Assembly: GCA_009996615.1 (NCBI GenBank)
Contig: JAACZU010000001.1
Coordinates: 372,001-436,000 of the forward strand
DNA: 64,000 nt
Direction of reading: 5' to 3'
Source: Rhodanobacteraceae bacterium
Lineage (GTDB): Bacteria; Pseudomonadota; Gammaproteobacteria; Xanthomonadales; Rhodanobacteraceae
The notes below the pieces were generated by a model, which saw nothing but the letters and a program-made list of their open reading frames with translations, was not told the DNA's origin and did not search any database. The position numbers and the translations under genes are program-made. This document shows positions 8,210 through 21,399 of the stretch, piece by piece; position 1 is the stretch's first letter; every line of letters begins with the position of its first letter.

Positions 8210-10408
8210 ATGAGTGCGCCGACCCCAAAGCAGATCCTCGTCACCCACGCCCTGCCCTACGCGAACGGCCCGCTGCACATCGGCCACCTGCTGGGCTACA
8301 TCCAGACCGACGTATGGGTGCGTGCCAAGCGCATGGCTGGCGACACGGTGCATTTCGTCGCCGCCGACGACGCGCACGGCACGCCGATCATGCTCGCCGC
8401 CGAGAAGGCCGGCGTGGTGCCCGAAGCGTTCATCCAGGGCATGCAGGCCAGCCACGAGCGCGACTTCGCCGACTTCGGCGTCGCGCACGACGCCTACTAC
8501 ACCACGCACTCGCCGGAGAACCGCGAGCTGGCCGAACTCGTCTACACGCGCCTGCGCGACGGCGGCCACGTCGCGGTGCGCTCGATCCGCCAGCTCTACG
8601 ATCCGGTGCGGCAGATGTTCCTGCCCGACCGCTACGTCAAGGGCATCTGCCCGAAGTGCGGCACGCCGGACCAGTACGGCGACAACTGCGAGAACTGCGG
8701 CGCGACCTATGCGCCGACCGACCTCAAGGACCCGCGCTCGGTGCTGTCCGGCGCGACACCGGAACTGCGCGATTCGGAACACTACTTCTTCAAGGTCGGC
8801 GACTTCGCCGCGATGCTGCAGGACTGGCTCGCCGGCAAGCTCACCCACGGCGAAGCGGTCATGCATCCGTCCGTCGCGGCCAAGCTCAAGGAATGGCTCG
8901 ACGCCGACGGCGGCGTGCGCGACTGGGACATCTCGCGCGACGCGCCGTACTTCGGCTTCCCGATCCCCGACGCGCCCGGCAAGTTCTTCTACGTCTGGCT
9001 CGACGCGCCGATCGGCTACCTCGCCAGCTTCAAGCACTACTGCGCCAGCGAAGCCGGCGCGAAGGCCGGCCTGACGCCAGCGTCGTTCGACGCGTTCATG
9101 CAGACGACCGATCCGGACTTCGACGGCGTTGCCGAAATGCACCACTTCATCGGCAAGGACATCGTGAACTTCCACGGCCTGTTCTGGCCGGCGATGCTGA
9201 AGGGCGCGAACCTGCGCACGCCGAATGCGCTGCACGTCAACGGCTACCTCACCGTCAACGGCGAGAAGATGTCCAAGTCGCGCGGCACCTTCGTGATGGC
9301 GCGCACCTATCTCGACGCCGGGCTCGATCCGGACTGGCTGCGCTACTACTTCGCCACGATGCTGACCGCCGCGCCGGTCGACCTCGACCTCGACCTGAAG
9401 GCGTTCGAGGAACGCGTGAACTCGCACTTGGTCGGCAAGTGGGTCAACATCGCCAGCCGCTGCGCCGGGTTCGTGCGCAAGTTCTTCGGCGGCCGCCTCG
9501 CCGCCGCGCTGCCCGCGGCGGAGCACGCGCTGTACGCCGCGGCGGCAGCAAAGCTCGCCGGCTGCGCGGCGCTGTACGAGGCGTGCGACTACGCCGGCGC
9601 GATGCGCCGCATCGTCGAGGTCGCCGACGAGGCGAACGCCTACGTCGCCGACAAGGCGCCGTGGCTGCTCGCCAAGGACGAGGGCAGGCGCGACGAGCTG
9701 CACGTCGTGTGTACGCTCGCGCTAAACCTTTTCCGCCTGCTGTCGATCTGGCTGAGCCCGGTCGTGCCCGGCATCGCGCAACGATCCAAGGCGTTTCTCG
9801 GTCAAGTGTGGCAACGCTTTGATGCCGCCGATACTCCGTTGCTCGACGCCTTCCTATGCGAATTCGTCCCGCTCACCACGCGCATCGACCCGAAGAAGAT
9901 TGAAGCAATGATCGAAGCCTCCAAGGAATCCCTGAAGCCGACCGATGCTGCGGCCCCAGCGCCTGGCGCAACACCATCCCCACCCAACCCTCCCCTTGAA
10001 GGGGAGGGCTTGAAGGCCGCCACCGGCACGCCTGCCGCTGCTGTCTCGAATCCCCAATCCCCAGTCTCCAATCCCGGCCTCATCGCCATCGACGACTTCG
10101 CCAAGCTCGACCTGCGCATCGGCAAGGTCATCGCCTGCGAGTTCGTCGACGGCTCCGACAAGCTGCTGCGCTTCGAACTCGACGCCGGCGAGCTCGGCAA
10201 GCGCCAGATCTTTTCCGGCATCCGCGCCGCCTACGGCGAGCCGGACAAGCTGGTCGGGCGCAGCGTCGTGTTCATCGCCAACCTCGCGCCGCGCAAGATG
10301 CGCTTCGGCGTCTCCGAGGGCATGATCCTGTCCGCCGGCAGCGGCGGCAGCGACCTGTTCCTGCTCGATGCGGACGCGGGCGCGAGCCCCGGCATGCCGG
10401 TCAAGTAA
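8210..10408 (+). CDS. metG: Methionyl-tRNA synthetase
   Basis: 732 residues from the ATG at 8210. Charges tRNA-Met with methionine. Class I motifs: HIGH (HIGHLLGY, about residue 23), a zinc-binding knuckle CPKCGTPDQYGDNCENCG near 145-162, and KMSKS near 355. The C-terminal tRNA-binding/dimerisation domain begins at IDDFAKLDLRIGKV. The linker between the anticodon domain and that domain contains two dispersed repeats read in frame: family 1 (9970-10008, protein [11 protein letters not shown]) and family 2 (10047-10077, protein NPQSPVSNPG). The frame is intact, so the enzyme is expected to work. Confidence 0.97.
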   Translation: MSAPTPKQILVTHALPYANGPLHIGHLLGYIQTDVWVRAKRMAGDTVHFVAADDAHGTPIMLAAEKAGVVPEAFIQGMQASHERDFADFGVAHDAYYTTHSPENRELAELVYTRLRDGGHVAVRSIRQLYDPVRQMFLPDRYVKGICPKCGTPDQYGDNCENCGATYAPTDLKDPRSVLSGATPELRDSEHYFFKVGDFAAMLQDWLAGKLTHGEAVMHPSVAAKLKEWLDADGGVRDWDISRDAPYFGFPIPDAPGKFFYVWLDAPIGYLASFKHYCASEAGAKAGLTPASFDAFMQTTDPDFDGVAEMHHFIGKDIVNFHGLFWPAMLKGANLRTPNALHVNGYLTVNGEKMSKSRGTFVMARTYLDAGLDPDWLRYYFATMLTAAPVDLDLDLKAFEERVNSHLVGKWVNIASRCAGFVRKFFGGRLAAALPAAEHALYAAAAAKLAGCAALYEACDYAGAMRRIVEVADEANAYVADKAPWLLAKDEGRRDELHVVCTLALNLFRLLSIWLSPVVPGIAQRSKAFLGQVWQRFDAADTPLLDAFLCEFVPLTTRIDPKKIEAMIEASKESLKPTDAAAPAPGATPSPPNPPLEGEGLKAATGTPAAAVSNPQSPVSNPGLIAIDDFAKLDLRIGKVIACEFVDGSDKLLRFELDAGELGKRQIFSGIRAAYGEPDKLVGRSVVFIANLAPRKMRFGVSEGMILSAGSGGSDLFLLDADAGASPGMPVK
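9970..10077. repeat. Families 1 and 2 repeats inside metG
   Basis: 9970-10008 is a family-1 copy in reverse orientation (AACACCATCCCCACCCAACC then CTCCCCTTGAAGGGGAG). 10047-10077 is a family-2 run (TCCCCAATCCCCAGTCTCC). Both are in frame in the interdomain linker of MetG. Confidence 0.88.
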
Positions 10409-10467
10409 GGCGCACGGATGTGGCTGCGGTGGACACGCGCTGACGGCCGTCGCCGGCTGATGCATTC

Positions 10468-11190
10468 ATGACGCTGATCGACACCATCGACGCGCTGCTG
10501 CCGCAGACGCAATGCACGCGCTGCGGCTATCCGACCTGCCGCGCCTACGCCGAGGCGATCGCGGCCGGCGCGGCGGAGATCAACCAGTGCCCGCCCGGCG
10601 GCGCGGCCGGAGTGGCGGCGCTGGCCGACTTGCTCGGGCGCGCGACCAAGCCGCTGAACCCGGCCAACGGCTTCGAAGGCGCGCCGATCGTCGCGCTGAT
10701 CGACGAGGACGTCTGCATCGGCTGCACCAAGTGCATCCAGGCCTGCCCGGTCGACGCGATCGTCGGCGCGGCCAAGCGCATGCACACGGTCATCACGGCC
10801 GAGTGCACCGGCTGCGAGCTGTGCGTGCCGCCGTGCCCGGTCGATTGCATCGCGCTGGTGCCGACCGCCGCGCAACCGCTCGGTCGCGCCGAAGTCCTGG
10901 CGCGCGCGGCGCAGGCGCGCAGGCGCTTCGAGGCGCGCACTGCGCGGCGTGTGCGAGCGACGCTGCAGCCCTCCCCTTCAAGGGGAGGGTTGGGTGGGGA
11001 TGGTGTCGATCCGGGCGAGCGCGACACGAACTCCATCCCCTTCCCGGCCTCCCCCTTCAAGGGGGAGGAGAAAGGCGATGTGCCTCCGATGAAGGGTGAT
11101 GCGCCTCCGATCACCCGCTCCGCCGTGCTCGAGGCGATCGCGCGCGGCAAGGCGCGGCGCGCCGCCGGCAAGGACCCGTCATCGCGATGA
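10468..11190 (+). CDS. rnfB: RnfB-type ferredoxin subunit
   Basis: 240 residues. Electron-transfer protein related to RnfB/RsxB. It lacks the N-terminal membrane anchor of full RnfB and opens directly with the 4Fe-4S domain ([17 protein letters not shown], then a distal Cys in INQCPPGG), followed by two ferredoxin CxxCxxCxxxC(P) motifs ([12 protein letters not shown] and [12 protein letters not shown]). The ~70-residue C-terminus is unusual: it is largely translated family-1 repeat ([11 protein letters not shown] and [11 protein letters not shown]). Its stop overlaps the nth start (ATGA), the usual rnfB-nth pairing in Xanthomonadales. No other rnf genes are visible. Confidence 0.9.
   Translation: MTLIDTIDALLPQTQCTRCGYPTCRAYAEAIAAGAAEINQCPPGGAAGVAALADLLGRATKPLNPANGFEGAPIVALIDEDVCIGCTKCIQACPVDAIVGAAKRMHTVITAECTGCELCVPPCPVDCIALVPTAAQPLGRAEVLARAAQARRRFEARTARRVRATLQPSPSRGGLGGDGVDPGERDTNSIPFPASPFKGEEKGDVPPMKGDAPPITRSAVLEAIARGKARRAAGKDPSSR
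10969..11070. repeat. Family-1 repeats inside rnfB
   Basis: One forward copy at 10969-11006 and a second diverged copy at about 11031-11070 (CTCCCCCTTCAAGGGGGAG core, given in part) are translated within the rnfB C-terminus. Confidence 0.85.
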
Positions 11191-11834
11191 AGCGCGAGAA
11201 GATCGTCGAACTGTTCAGCCGCCTGCGCGAGCTGAACCCGCAACCAACCACCGAGCTCGACTATTCCACGCCGTTCGAACTGCTGATCGCGGTGGTCCTG
11301 TCCGCGCAGGCGACCGACGTCGGCGTGAACAAGGCGACGAAGAAGCTGTTCCCGGTCGCGAACACGCCGCAGGCGATCCTCGATCTTGGTGAAGAGAAAC
11401 TGAAATCCTTCATCAGCACGATCGGCTTGTTCAACGCGAAGGCGAAGAACGTGATCGCCACCTGCCGCATCCTGGTCGAGCAGCATGGCGGCGAGGTGCC
11501 GCGCTCGCGCGAGGCACTGGAGGCGCTGCCCGGCGTCGGCCGCAAGACCGCGAACGTCGTGTTGAATACCGCCTTCGGCGAACCGACCATCGCGGTCGAC
11601 ACGCACATCTTCCGCGTCGCCAACCGCACCGGCCTCGCGCCGGGCAAGACCGTGCGCGCCGTCGAGGACAAGCTGGCCAAGGTCGTACCGGCCGAGTTCC
11701 GCCAGGATGCGCACCACTGGCTGATCCTGCACGGACGTTACGTCTGCAAGGCACGCAAGCCTGATTGCCCGCGCTGCGCGATCCGCGACCTGTGCGCGTA
11801 TCGCCACAAGACCATCGATAAGACGGAATCGTAG
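11187..11834 (+). CDS. nth: Endonuclease III
   Basis: 215 residues, normal length. DNA glycosylase/AP lyase for oxidised pyrimidines. Helix-hairpin-helix [12 protein letters not shown] near residues 113-124 with the catalytic Lys (about 119), the catalytic Asp in VDTHIFRV (about 137), and the C-terminal 4Fe-4S site C-x6-C-x2-C-x5-C ([17 protein letters not shown]). Coupled to rnfB by a 4-bp overlap. Confidence 0.97.
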   Translation: MKREKIVELFSRLRELNPQPTTELDYSTPFELLIAVVLSAQATDVGVNKATKKLFPVANTPQAILDLGEEKLKSFISTIGLFNAKAKNVIATCRILVEQHGGEVPRSREALEALPGVGRKTANVVLNTAFGEPTIAVDTHIFRVANRTGLAPGKTVRAVEDKLAKVVPAEFRQDAHHWLILHGRYVCKARKPDCPRCAIRDLCAYRHKTIDKTES

Positions 11835-11840
11835 CCTCGG

Positions 11841-11880
11841 CGTTACAACGATGCTGCAGTGTCATTGAAGCGTAACAGCC
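11841..11880 (+). promoter_or_regulatory. Possible regulatory dyad upstream of the porin
   Basis: GGCGTTAC and GTAACAGCC flank CAGTGTCATTGAAG about 50 bp before the porin start. TGTCAT resembles half of a Pho box, which would suit a phosphate-selective-type porin, but the second half does not match well. Confidence 0.3.
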
Positions 11881-11929
11881 CGGCGCCAGACTTCGCGCCG
11901 GCTTTCCGCTCCCCGTCCCGAGGACTCCG

Positions 11930-13195
11930 ATGAAACTGCGACACGCGATCGCTGCCGCCCTGGTGGGTGCTTTCGGCACCAACGCCATGGCCTATGACCT
12001 GCTCAACGACTGGCCGACCAAGTACAAGACCGACGGCGGTTACGAGTACGGCTTCAAGGGCCTGTACCAGTACGATTTCGTCAATTTCTCAGGCGACACC
12101 AGCAATCCGGCCACCGGCAAGGAAATCCTGCCGGACGCGGACGCCTGGCGCCGCAAGGAGTTCAACTTCTACGGCAAGACGCCATGGGGCCTGGACTTCA
12201 ACATCGGCTACGACTTCACCGTGTCCGGCTTCAAGACCACGCCGTCCGGCGCCGGCGTGCACGGCAAGTGGATCGACAACTTCGTCCGTTACAGCAACAA
12301 GGACTACGGCGACTTCCGCCTCGGCCAGTTCAAGACGCCGGTCGGCTGGGAAGAGACGATCAGCTCCAGTGCGACCACGTTCCTCGAGCGCTCGCTGCCG
12401 GTGCAGGCGGCCAACGCCGACCGCCGCATCGGTGCCGACTGGACCTACACCGCCGTCCCGAACTGGCTGTTCTACGCCGCCTACTTCAGCGGCGGCGACC
12501 TCAACGGCAAGAACAAGGGCCACGGTCCGGCCGCGCGCGTGGTCTGGAACCCGTTCAACTTCCAGCCGGGCCAAGGTTCGCGCCAGCAGAGCAACGTGCT
12601 GCACCTGGGCATCGCCGCCTCGCGCGAGAGCCGCGAAGCGACCACCGACGGCCGCGGCATCACGAGCGCTGCGGCGGCGCGTTTCCGCGCCCGCCCGGAA
12701 GCGGGCCTGGCGCTGAACCGCCTGGTCGACACCGGCAACCTGAACAACCCGGGCAACATCGACCGCCTCGGCCTCGAAGCGGCCTGGATCCACGGCCCGC
12801 TGCTGGTGCAGGGCGAATACCTGACCTTCGGTGCCCATCCGGCCGGCAAGCCGAGCTTCACCGGCGACGGCTTCTACGTGTCCGGTTCGTGGGTGCTGAC
12901 CGGCGAGACCCGTCCGTACAAGAACGGCTCGATCGGCAACGTGCGCCCGATGAACGATTTCGGCGCGTTCGAAGTCGCGCTGCGCTACAGCCAGGTCGAC
13001 CTCAACGACGGCCCGGTGTTCGGCGGCAAGCAGCACGACTGGACGCTCGGCGCGAACTGGTACCTCGGCCAGCACTACAAGCTGCAGGCGAACTACGTCT
13101 GGGCCAACAGCACCAAGCGCTACGGCGCGCCGATCAATGGCGACGCGCCGGTCGACCCGCGCGTGTTCGAAGTGCGCGCGCAGGTCTACTTCTAA
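11930..13195 (+). CDS. Phosphate-selective porin family protein (OprO/OprP type)
   Basis: 421 residues. Signal peptide MKLRHAIAAALVGAFGTNAMA, then a beta-barrel ending in the outer-membrane-sorting aromatic terminus VRAQVYF. Family signatures: WRRKEFNFYGKTPWGLDFNIGYDF, and LGQFKTPVGWEETISSSATTFLER near residue 130, as in phosphate-selective porins O and P. It should form a trimeric anion channel; phosphate or polyphosphate is likely but not proven by residues I can read. A strong terminator follows. Confidence 0.88.
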   Translation: MKLRHAIAAALVGAFGTNAMAYDLLNDWPTKYKTDGGYEYGFKGLYQYDFVNFSGDTSNPATGKEILPDADAWRRKEFNFYGKTPWGLDFNIGYDFTVSGFKTTPSGAGVHGKWIDNFVRYSNKDYGDFRLGQFKTPVGWEETISSSATTFLERSLPVQAANADRRIGADWTYTAVPNWLFYAAYFSGGDLNGKNKGHGPAARVVWNPFNFQPGQGSRQQSNVLHLGIAASRESREATTDGRGITSAAAARFRARPEAGLALNRLVDTGNLNNPGNIDRLGLEAAWIHGPLLVQGEYLTFGAHPAGKPSFTGDGFYVSGSWVLTGETRPYKNGSIGNVRPMNDFGAFEVALRYSQVDLNDGPVFGGKQHDWTLGANWYLGQHYKLQANYVWANSTKRYGAPINGDAPVDPRVFEVRAQVYF

Positions 13196-13221
13196 CACCC
13201 TCTTTCCCGAACACTCTCCTC

Positions 13222-13246
13222 GGGGCGCGCAAGCGCCCCTTTTTTT
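13222..13246 (+). terminator. Rho-independent terminator of the porin gene
   Basis: GGGGCGC-GCAA-GCGCCCC stem followed by eight T, starting 26 bp after the porin stop. Confidence 0.93.
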
Positions 13247-13310
13247 GTGGTTTTCTTGTGCGATCGACCATGATCGCCGCCCAAAGCCGAAGGTCGGAGT
13301 GGCCGCGGAC

Positions 13311-14114
13311 TCAGGAAAAGAGGACGTTGTCGAGCGTGTAGCGGCCTGTTGGGCGACCGGCGAGCCAGCGCGCCGCCGCGACGGCGCCGCGCGCGAAGAT
13401 CGCGCGGTCGGTGGCGCGGTGGGTGAGCTCGATGCGCTCGCCGGCCGTCGCCAGCAGCACGGTGTGCTCGCCGACGATGTCGCCGGCGCGCACGGCGGCG
13501 AAGCCGATCTGGCCTTCACTGCGCGCGGCCTGCTCGCCCGTGCGCGCGAGCGCGGCGACCGCGTCGAAGTCCTGTCCGCGTGCGGCGGCAGCGGCGCGGC
13601 CGAGCGCGAGCGCGGTGCCGGACGGCGCGTCGAGCTTGCGGCTGTGGTGCGCTTCGATGATCTCGCAGTCCCACGCCGGCAGCGCGCGCGCGGCGTCGCG
13701 CACGAGCCGCGTGAGCAGCGCGACGCCGAGGCTGAAATTGGCGCTCCAAAGCACCGGGATCATGGCCGCGGCCGCGTCCAGCGCGGCCAGTTGTGACGGT
13801 GCGAGGCCGGTCGAGCCGCTGACGAAGGCGAGCCGGCGCGCGAGCGCGAGCGCCAGCGCGGCATCGAAGCCGCGCGCGCCGCTGAAGTCGATCAGCACGC
13901 CGCCCTCGATCGCAGCATCGAGCGCCGCGGCGTAGCGGAGATCCGGCGCGGCGTCGCCCAGTGTCTGCGCCAACGCCTTGCCGGCGAAGGCCGAGCCCTC
14001 ACGCACCAGTGCGGCGGCCAGCTGCACGTCGCTGCGCTCGTGCACGGCGCGCAGGAGCGCCTGCCCCATGCGCCCGGCCGCACCGTACACCGCGACCGCA
14101 ATCGGTGGGTTCAT
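13311..14114 (-). CDS. dapB: 4-hydroxy-tetrahydrodipicolinate reductase
   Basis: 267 residues from the ATG at 14114, with GGAG eight bases upstream; a GTG four codons earlier is less likely. NAD(P)H-dependent reductase of lysine/diaminopimelate synthesis. The nucleotide-binding GAAGRMGQALL is at the N-terminus and the substrate motif EAHHSRKLDAPSGTAL is near residue 153. It is the last gene downstream of the dnaK operon on the same strand, 182 bp after dnaJ. Confidence 0.96.
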   Translation of the reverse strand: MNPPIAVAVYGAAGRMGQALLRAVHERSDVQLAAALVREGSAFAGKALAQTLGDAAPDLRYAAALDAAIEGGVLIDFSGARGFDAALALALARRLAFVSGSTGLAPSQLAALDAAAAMIPVLWSANFSLGVALLTRLVRDAARALPAWDCEIIEAHHSRKLDAPSGTALALGRAAAAARGQDFDAVAALARTGEQAARSEGQIGFAAVRAGDIVGEHTVLLATAGERIELTHRATDRAIFARGAVAAARWLAGRPTGRYTLDNVLFS

Positions 14115-14203
14115 GCATCGCTCCACGTTGGAATCGCGCTAGCGTAGCGCATAGGGCGGACTTGGGACCCGTCGCGGCTGCGCTGGTCGTGGCGGGCTGC
14201 TTC

Positions 14204-14268
14204 GGTGGGAGCGCCGGCAGGCGCGATGCTCTCCTGCCGCAAAAGCATCGCGGCTTCCGCCGCTCCCA
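14204..14268. repeat. Family-4 dispersed repeat
   Basis: GGTGGGAGCGCCGGCAGGCG and CATCGCGGCTTCCGCCGCTC (then CCAC) form an imperfect inverted pair between dapB and dnaJ. The same unit occurs at 25652, 52503 and 59277. Confidence 0.82.
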
Positions 14269-14296
14269 CTGACCGCCCTGCAGTGGCGCTGCCGTC

Positions 14297-15424
14297 CTAC
14301 GAAGTGACGCGATCCCAGAACCGCTTGACGCCGTCGATCCAGGAGCTGTTGCGCGGCGAATGGGCAGCCGCTTCCTCGCCGCTGAAGGTCGCCTCGAACT
14401 GCTGCAGCAGCTCGCGCTGCTCGGCGGTCAGGCGCACCGGGGTCTCGATCACCACGCGGCAGATCAGGTCGCCGGCGTGGCCGCCGCGCACGCCCTTCAC
14501 GCCTTTGCCGCGCAGGCGGAACAGCGTACCGGTCTGCGTCTCCGGCGGGATCGTGATCTCGGCCTCGCCGCCAAGCGTCGGCACCGTCAGGCTCGCGCCG
14601 AGCGCGGCCTGGGCGAAGCGGATCGGCAGTTCGCAATGCAGGTCGCTGCCGTCGCGCTGGAAGATCGCGTGCTCGCGCACGCGCACCTCGACGTAGAGGT
14701 CGCCCGGCACGGTGCCGCTCGGCCCGGCCTCGCCCTGTCCGGCGAGGCGGATGCGGTCGCCGTTGTCGACGCCGGCCGGGATCTTGATCGACAGCGAACG
14801 CTCCGAATGCACGCGGCCTTCGCCGTCGCACTCCTTGCACGGGTTGGCGATGACCTGGCCGCTGCCGGCGCAGTGCGGGCAGGTCTGCTGGATCGAGAAG
14901 ATGCCGTTCTGCATGCGCACGCGGCCGTGGCCGCGGCAGGTCGTGCAGGTGGAGGTCTTGCCGTCGGCCGAACCGCTGCCGTCGCAGGTTTCGCATTCGA
15001 CCAGGGTCGGTACCTCGATCTGCTTCTCGACGCCGAAGACGGCTTCCTCGAGGTCGAGTTCGATCAGGTAGCGCAGGTCCGAACCGCGCCGCGCGCGGCC
15101 GCGACCGCCGCCGCCCATGCCGAAGATGTCGGAGAAGATGTCGCCGAAGATGTCGCCGACGTCGCCGTGGAAGCCGCCGCCGCGGCCGCCCATGCCGTGT
15201 TCGAACGCGGCGTGGCCGTGCTGGTCGTAGGCGGCGCGCTTCTGCGCGTCGGACAGCACCTCGTAGGCCTCCTTGGCCTCCTTGAACTTCTCCTGCGCGC
15301 CGGGATCGTCCGGACAGCGGTCCGGGTGGTACTTCATCGCCAGGCGGCGGAACGACTTCTTCAGTTCCTCGTCGCTCGCGGTGCGAGCGGCGCCGAGCAC
15401 TTCGTAGTAACAGCGTTTGCTCAT
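14297..15424 (-). CDS. dnaJ: Chaperone DnaJ
   Basis: 375 residues. Hsp40 co-chaperone that stimulates DnaK ATPase. J domain (1-70) with HPD ([11 protein letters not shown]), a Gly/Phe-rich linker, four CxxCxGxG zinc repeats ([32 protein letters not shown]) and the C-terminal substrate-binding domain. Downstream of dnaK on the same strand. Confidence 0.98.
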   Translation of the reverse strand: MSKRCYYEVLGAARTASDEELKKSFRRLAMKYHPDRCPDDPGAQEKFKEAKEAYEVLSDAQKRAAYDQHGHAAFEHGMGGRGGGFHGDVGDIFGDIFSDIFGMGGGGRGRARRGSDLRYLIELDLEEAVFGVEKQIEVPTLVECETCDGSGSADGKTSTCTTCRGHGRVRMQNGIFSIQQTCPHCAGSGQVIANPCKECDGEGRVHSERSLSIKIPAGVDNGDRIRLAGQGEAGPSGTVPGDLYVEVRVREHAIFQRDGSDLHCELPIRFAQAALGASLTVPTLGGEAEITIPPETQTGTLFRLRGKGVKGVRGGHAGDLICRVVIETPVRLTAEQRELLQQFEATFSGEEAAAHSPRNSSWIDGVKRFWDRVTS

Positions 15425-15621
15425 GGGGTGACGACCATTTCCATGCGCCGATCAGGCCGATCAGGCAACCAGATCAGCGCTCCCGTCACGGCGGTGCGCA
15501 GGCGATCCAGGGATTTGAAATTGCGCGCCGGCAAGGATCGCCAACGCAAACCGGAAACCGACAGGCCCCGCCGCGAGCGGCCGCGGACAGCGTCCGCGCC
15601 GCTTGCGGTCGAGGCCGGGTC

Positions 15622-17532
<1,911 letters not shown>

Positions 17533-17627
17533 GTCTGTCTCTCCCGCTCTCAATTCGATGCGGCACATTGGCCGCGAATGCCGCGAAATCTGGGGCCCGG
17601 CGCTACTGTTTCAAGCGTTTGCGCGCC

Positions 17628-18161
17628 CTACTTGACCACTGAAACCAGTGCCGGACGCAGCAGCCGCTCGTTCAGGACGTAGCCCTTCTGCATCACCATG
17701 GCGATCTGACCGCTGCCATGCTCGGCACTGTCGACCATGCTCATGGCCTGGTGATGTTCGGGATTGAACGCCTCGCCGACCGCGCCAACCGCCTTCAGCC
17801 CGCTCGCCTCGGCGACGCGCACCAGCTCGCGCAGGGTCAGCTCGACGCCGCTGCGCAACGCCGTCGGATCGGAGCCTTCGGCCGCCAGCCCGCGCTCGAG
17901 GTTGTCCAGCACCGGCAGCAGGTCGGCCAGCAGCTTCTCGTTGGCGAAGCGGCGCGCCTGCTCGAGGTCGCGCTGCATGCGCCGGCGCTGGTTCTCCAGG
18001 TCGGCACGCTCGCGCAGCAGCGTGTCGCGCATCTCCGCCAGCTTGCCCTCGGCCTCGGCGAGCTGGCGCGCCAGCGCATCGATCTCGCCGTTGATCGCGG
18101 CATCGATGTCCTCGGCCGACTGCGACGCCCTGCCCTCGGCGTTGGGATCGGTGTTTTCCAT
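17628..18161 (-). CDS. grpE: Nucleotide exchange factor GrpE
   Basis: 177 residues from the ATG at 18161. Exchanges ADP on DnaK. An acidic N-terminus, a long coiled coil (LARQLAEAEGKLAEMRDTLL), the LLPVLDNLERGL segment and the C-terminal beta domain ending VLNERLLRPALVSV. Sits between hrcA and dnaK. Confidence 0.96.
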   Translation of the reverse strand: MENTDPNAEGRASQSAEDIDAAINGEIDALARQLAEAEGKLAEMRDTLLRERADLENQRRRMQRDLEQARRFANEKLLADLLPVLDNLERGLAAEGSDPTALRSGVELTLRELVRVAEASGLKAVGAVGEAFNPEHHQAMSMVDSAEHGSGQIAMVMQKGYVLNERLLRPALVSVVK

Positions 18162-18252
18162 TGCTCCTCCAGTCAAGATCCGGCCGTCCGCCGGCACGCG
18201 GCGAACGGTGTTGCCCTCTGCACGCCGCTCCCGGCGGCAGCCTTCGGGCGCT

Positions 18253-19305
18253 CTATAGGGTCGGCTGCGAGCGCTTCAAGGCGCCGGAGATGATCGACGC
18301 GGTCGCCTGCACGACCGGAATCACCCGCTCGTAGGCCATGCGCGTCGGCCCGATCACGCCGAGCACGCCGAGCACGCGGCTGCCCACGCCGTACGGCGCG
18401 GTGACCAGGCTGTAGCTGTCCAGCGCCGCGAAACCGGATTCCTCGCCGATGAACAGCCGCACGCCCTGCGCACGCGAGCAGCGCTCGAGCAACTGCAGCA
18501 GGTCGCGCTTGCGCTGGAACGCCTCGAACAGCTCGCGCAGGCGGTCGACGTCGGTGGTGCCCTGGTCCATCAGGTTGGTGTGGCCGGCGACCAGCATGTC
18601 GTTGTCGGCGTTGTCGCCGAATGCCTGCTGGGCGACCTCGACGGCGGCGGCGAGCAGCGAATTGAGCCGCGTGCCCTCCTCGCGCATCTCGCGCAGCAGG
18701 CGCGCGCGGATCTCGTCCAGGCGCAGGCCGCCGAAGTTCGCGTTGAGGTAGTTGGCGACCTGTTCCAGCTCGGCGGGGCCGTAGGCGCGCTGCGCCTCGA
18801 TCACGCGGTTCTGCACCTGGCCGTCGGTGAAGACCAGGATCACCAGCACGCGGTTCGCGTCCAGCTGCACGAAGTCGATGTGCCGGAACGGGAACTCGTC
18901 GCGGCGCGGCACGCTGACCACGCCGACGAAATGGGTCATCTGCGACAGCAGCGAGGTGGCGCTGCCGAGCAGGTCCGGCGTCGAGGCGCCGGTCGGCAGT
19001 TCGCGGCGCAGCTGGTTCATCTCGACCTCGCCGAGCGGGCGCGTCTCGAGCAGGCTGTCGACGAACACGCGGTAACCCTGCGCGGTCGGCACGCGGCCGG
19101 CCGAGGTATGCGGCGCGGCGACCAGCCCGAATTCCTCCAGGTCCGCCATGATGTTGCGGATCGTCGCCGGGCTCACGTCCAGGCCCGACGCCTTCGCCAG
19201 CGTGCGTGAGCCGATCGGCTGCCCCTCGGCGATGTAGCGCGCGATCAGCGTGCGCAGCAACTGCCGGGCACGGGCATCGAGCGGATGGTTGAACGAGGTG
19301 TTCAT
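18253..19305 (-). CDS. hrcA: Heat-inducible transcription repressor HrcA
   Basis: 350 residues. N-terminal winged helix (ARQLLRTLIARYIAEGQPIG and SPATIRNIMADLEEFGL) and the conserved SAGRVPTAQGYRVFVDSL. HrcA normally represses by binding CIRCE (TTAGCACTC-N9-GAGTGCTAA). I searched upstream of hrcA, grpE and dnaK and found no CIRCE. First gene of the heat-shock operon, behind a sigma-32-like promoter. Confidence 0.95.
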   Translation of the reverse strand: MNTSFNHPLDARARQLLRTLIARYIAEGQPIGSRTLAKASGLDVSPATIRNIMADLEEFGLVAAPHTSAGRVPTAQGYRVFVDSLLETRPLGEVEMNQLRRELPTGASTPDLLGSATSLLSQMTHFVGVVSVPRRDEFPFRHIDFVQLDANRVLVILVFTDGQVQNRVIEAQRAYGPAELEQVANYLNANFGGLRLDEIRARLLREMREEGTRLNSLLAAAVEVAQQAFGDNADNDMLVAGHTNLMDQGTTDVDRLRELFEAFQRKRDLLQLLERCSRAQGVRLFIGEESGFAALDSYSLVTAPYGVGSRVLGVLGVIGPTRMAYERVIPVVQATASIISGALKRSQPTL

Positions 19306-19375
19306 GGCGGTTCGGTGGTGGCGCCCCTGCGCGCCGAGGATCGGCGGACGCTAGCAAGCGCGCCTGCCCTCGATC

Positions 19376-19404
19376 AATAGGGGCCGCAGGCCGCGGATTC
19401 AATG
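19376..19404 (-). promoter_or_regulatory. Sigma-32-like heat-shock promoter of hrcA-grpE-dnaK-dnaJ
   Basis: On the minus strand CATTGAA, a 14-bp spacer, then CCCCTATT. This is close to the sigma-32 consensus CTTGAAA-N13-17-CCCCATNT, with the right spacing, 71 bp before the hrcA start. Confidence 0.65.
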
Positions 19405-19410
19405 TCGGAA

Positions 19411-19577
19411 GCCGGGATTGGAGATTTGGGATTGGGGATTCGGAAAAGCTGCCTGTAGGGCGACCGGCCAACGGCTTGATCGAGCCTGAGCCTGCCGGGC
19501 ATCTGTAGGAGCGCACCCTGGGCGCGACCGGCGTCCGGTATCGGTGCAAGGTTGGTCGCCCACAGGGTGGGCTCCTG
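19411..19577. repeat. Family-2 and family-5 repeats between hrcA and recN
   Basis: The 336-bp divergent gap holds the sigma-32-like promoter, a short family-2 run (GGGATTGGAGATTTGGGATT), and a family-5 inverted pair at 19505-19577: GTAGGAGCGCACCCTGGGCG facing CCCACAGGGTGGGCTCCTGC. Confidence 0.7.
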
Positions 19578-19641
19578 CGATCCCTTGGCCGCCCTGCCCC
19601 GCGCATGCTAGCGTTCCGCGGCTTCCTGGAGCTCGCCGTCG

Positions 19642-21333
<1,692 letters not shown>

Positions 21334-21399
21334 AGCACGGCGGCGACAGGTCACCGTGCAGCCGCATGGCGCTCGCGCCGACGCGCTGGTACCGATTCC

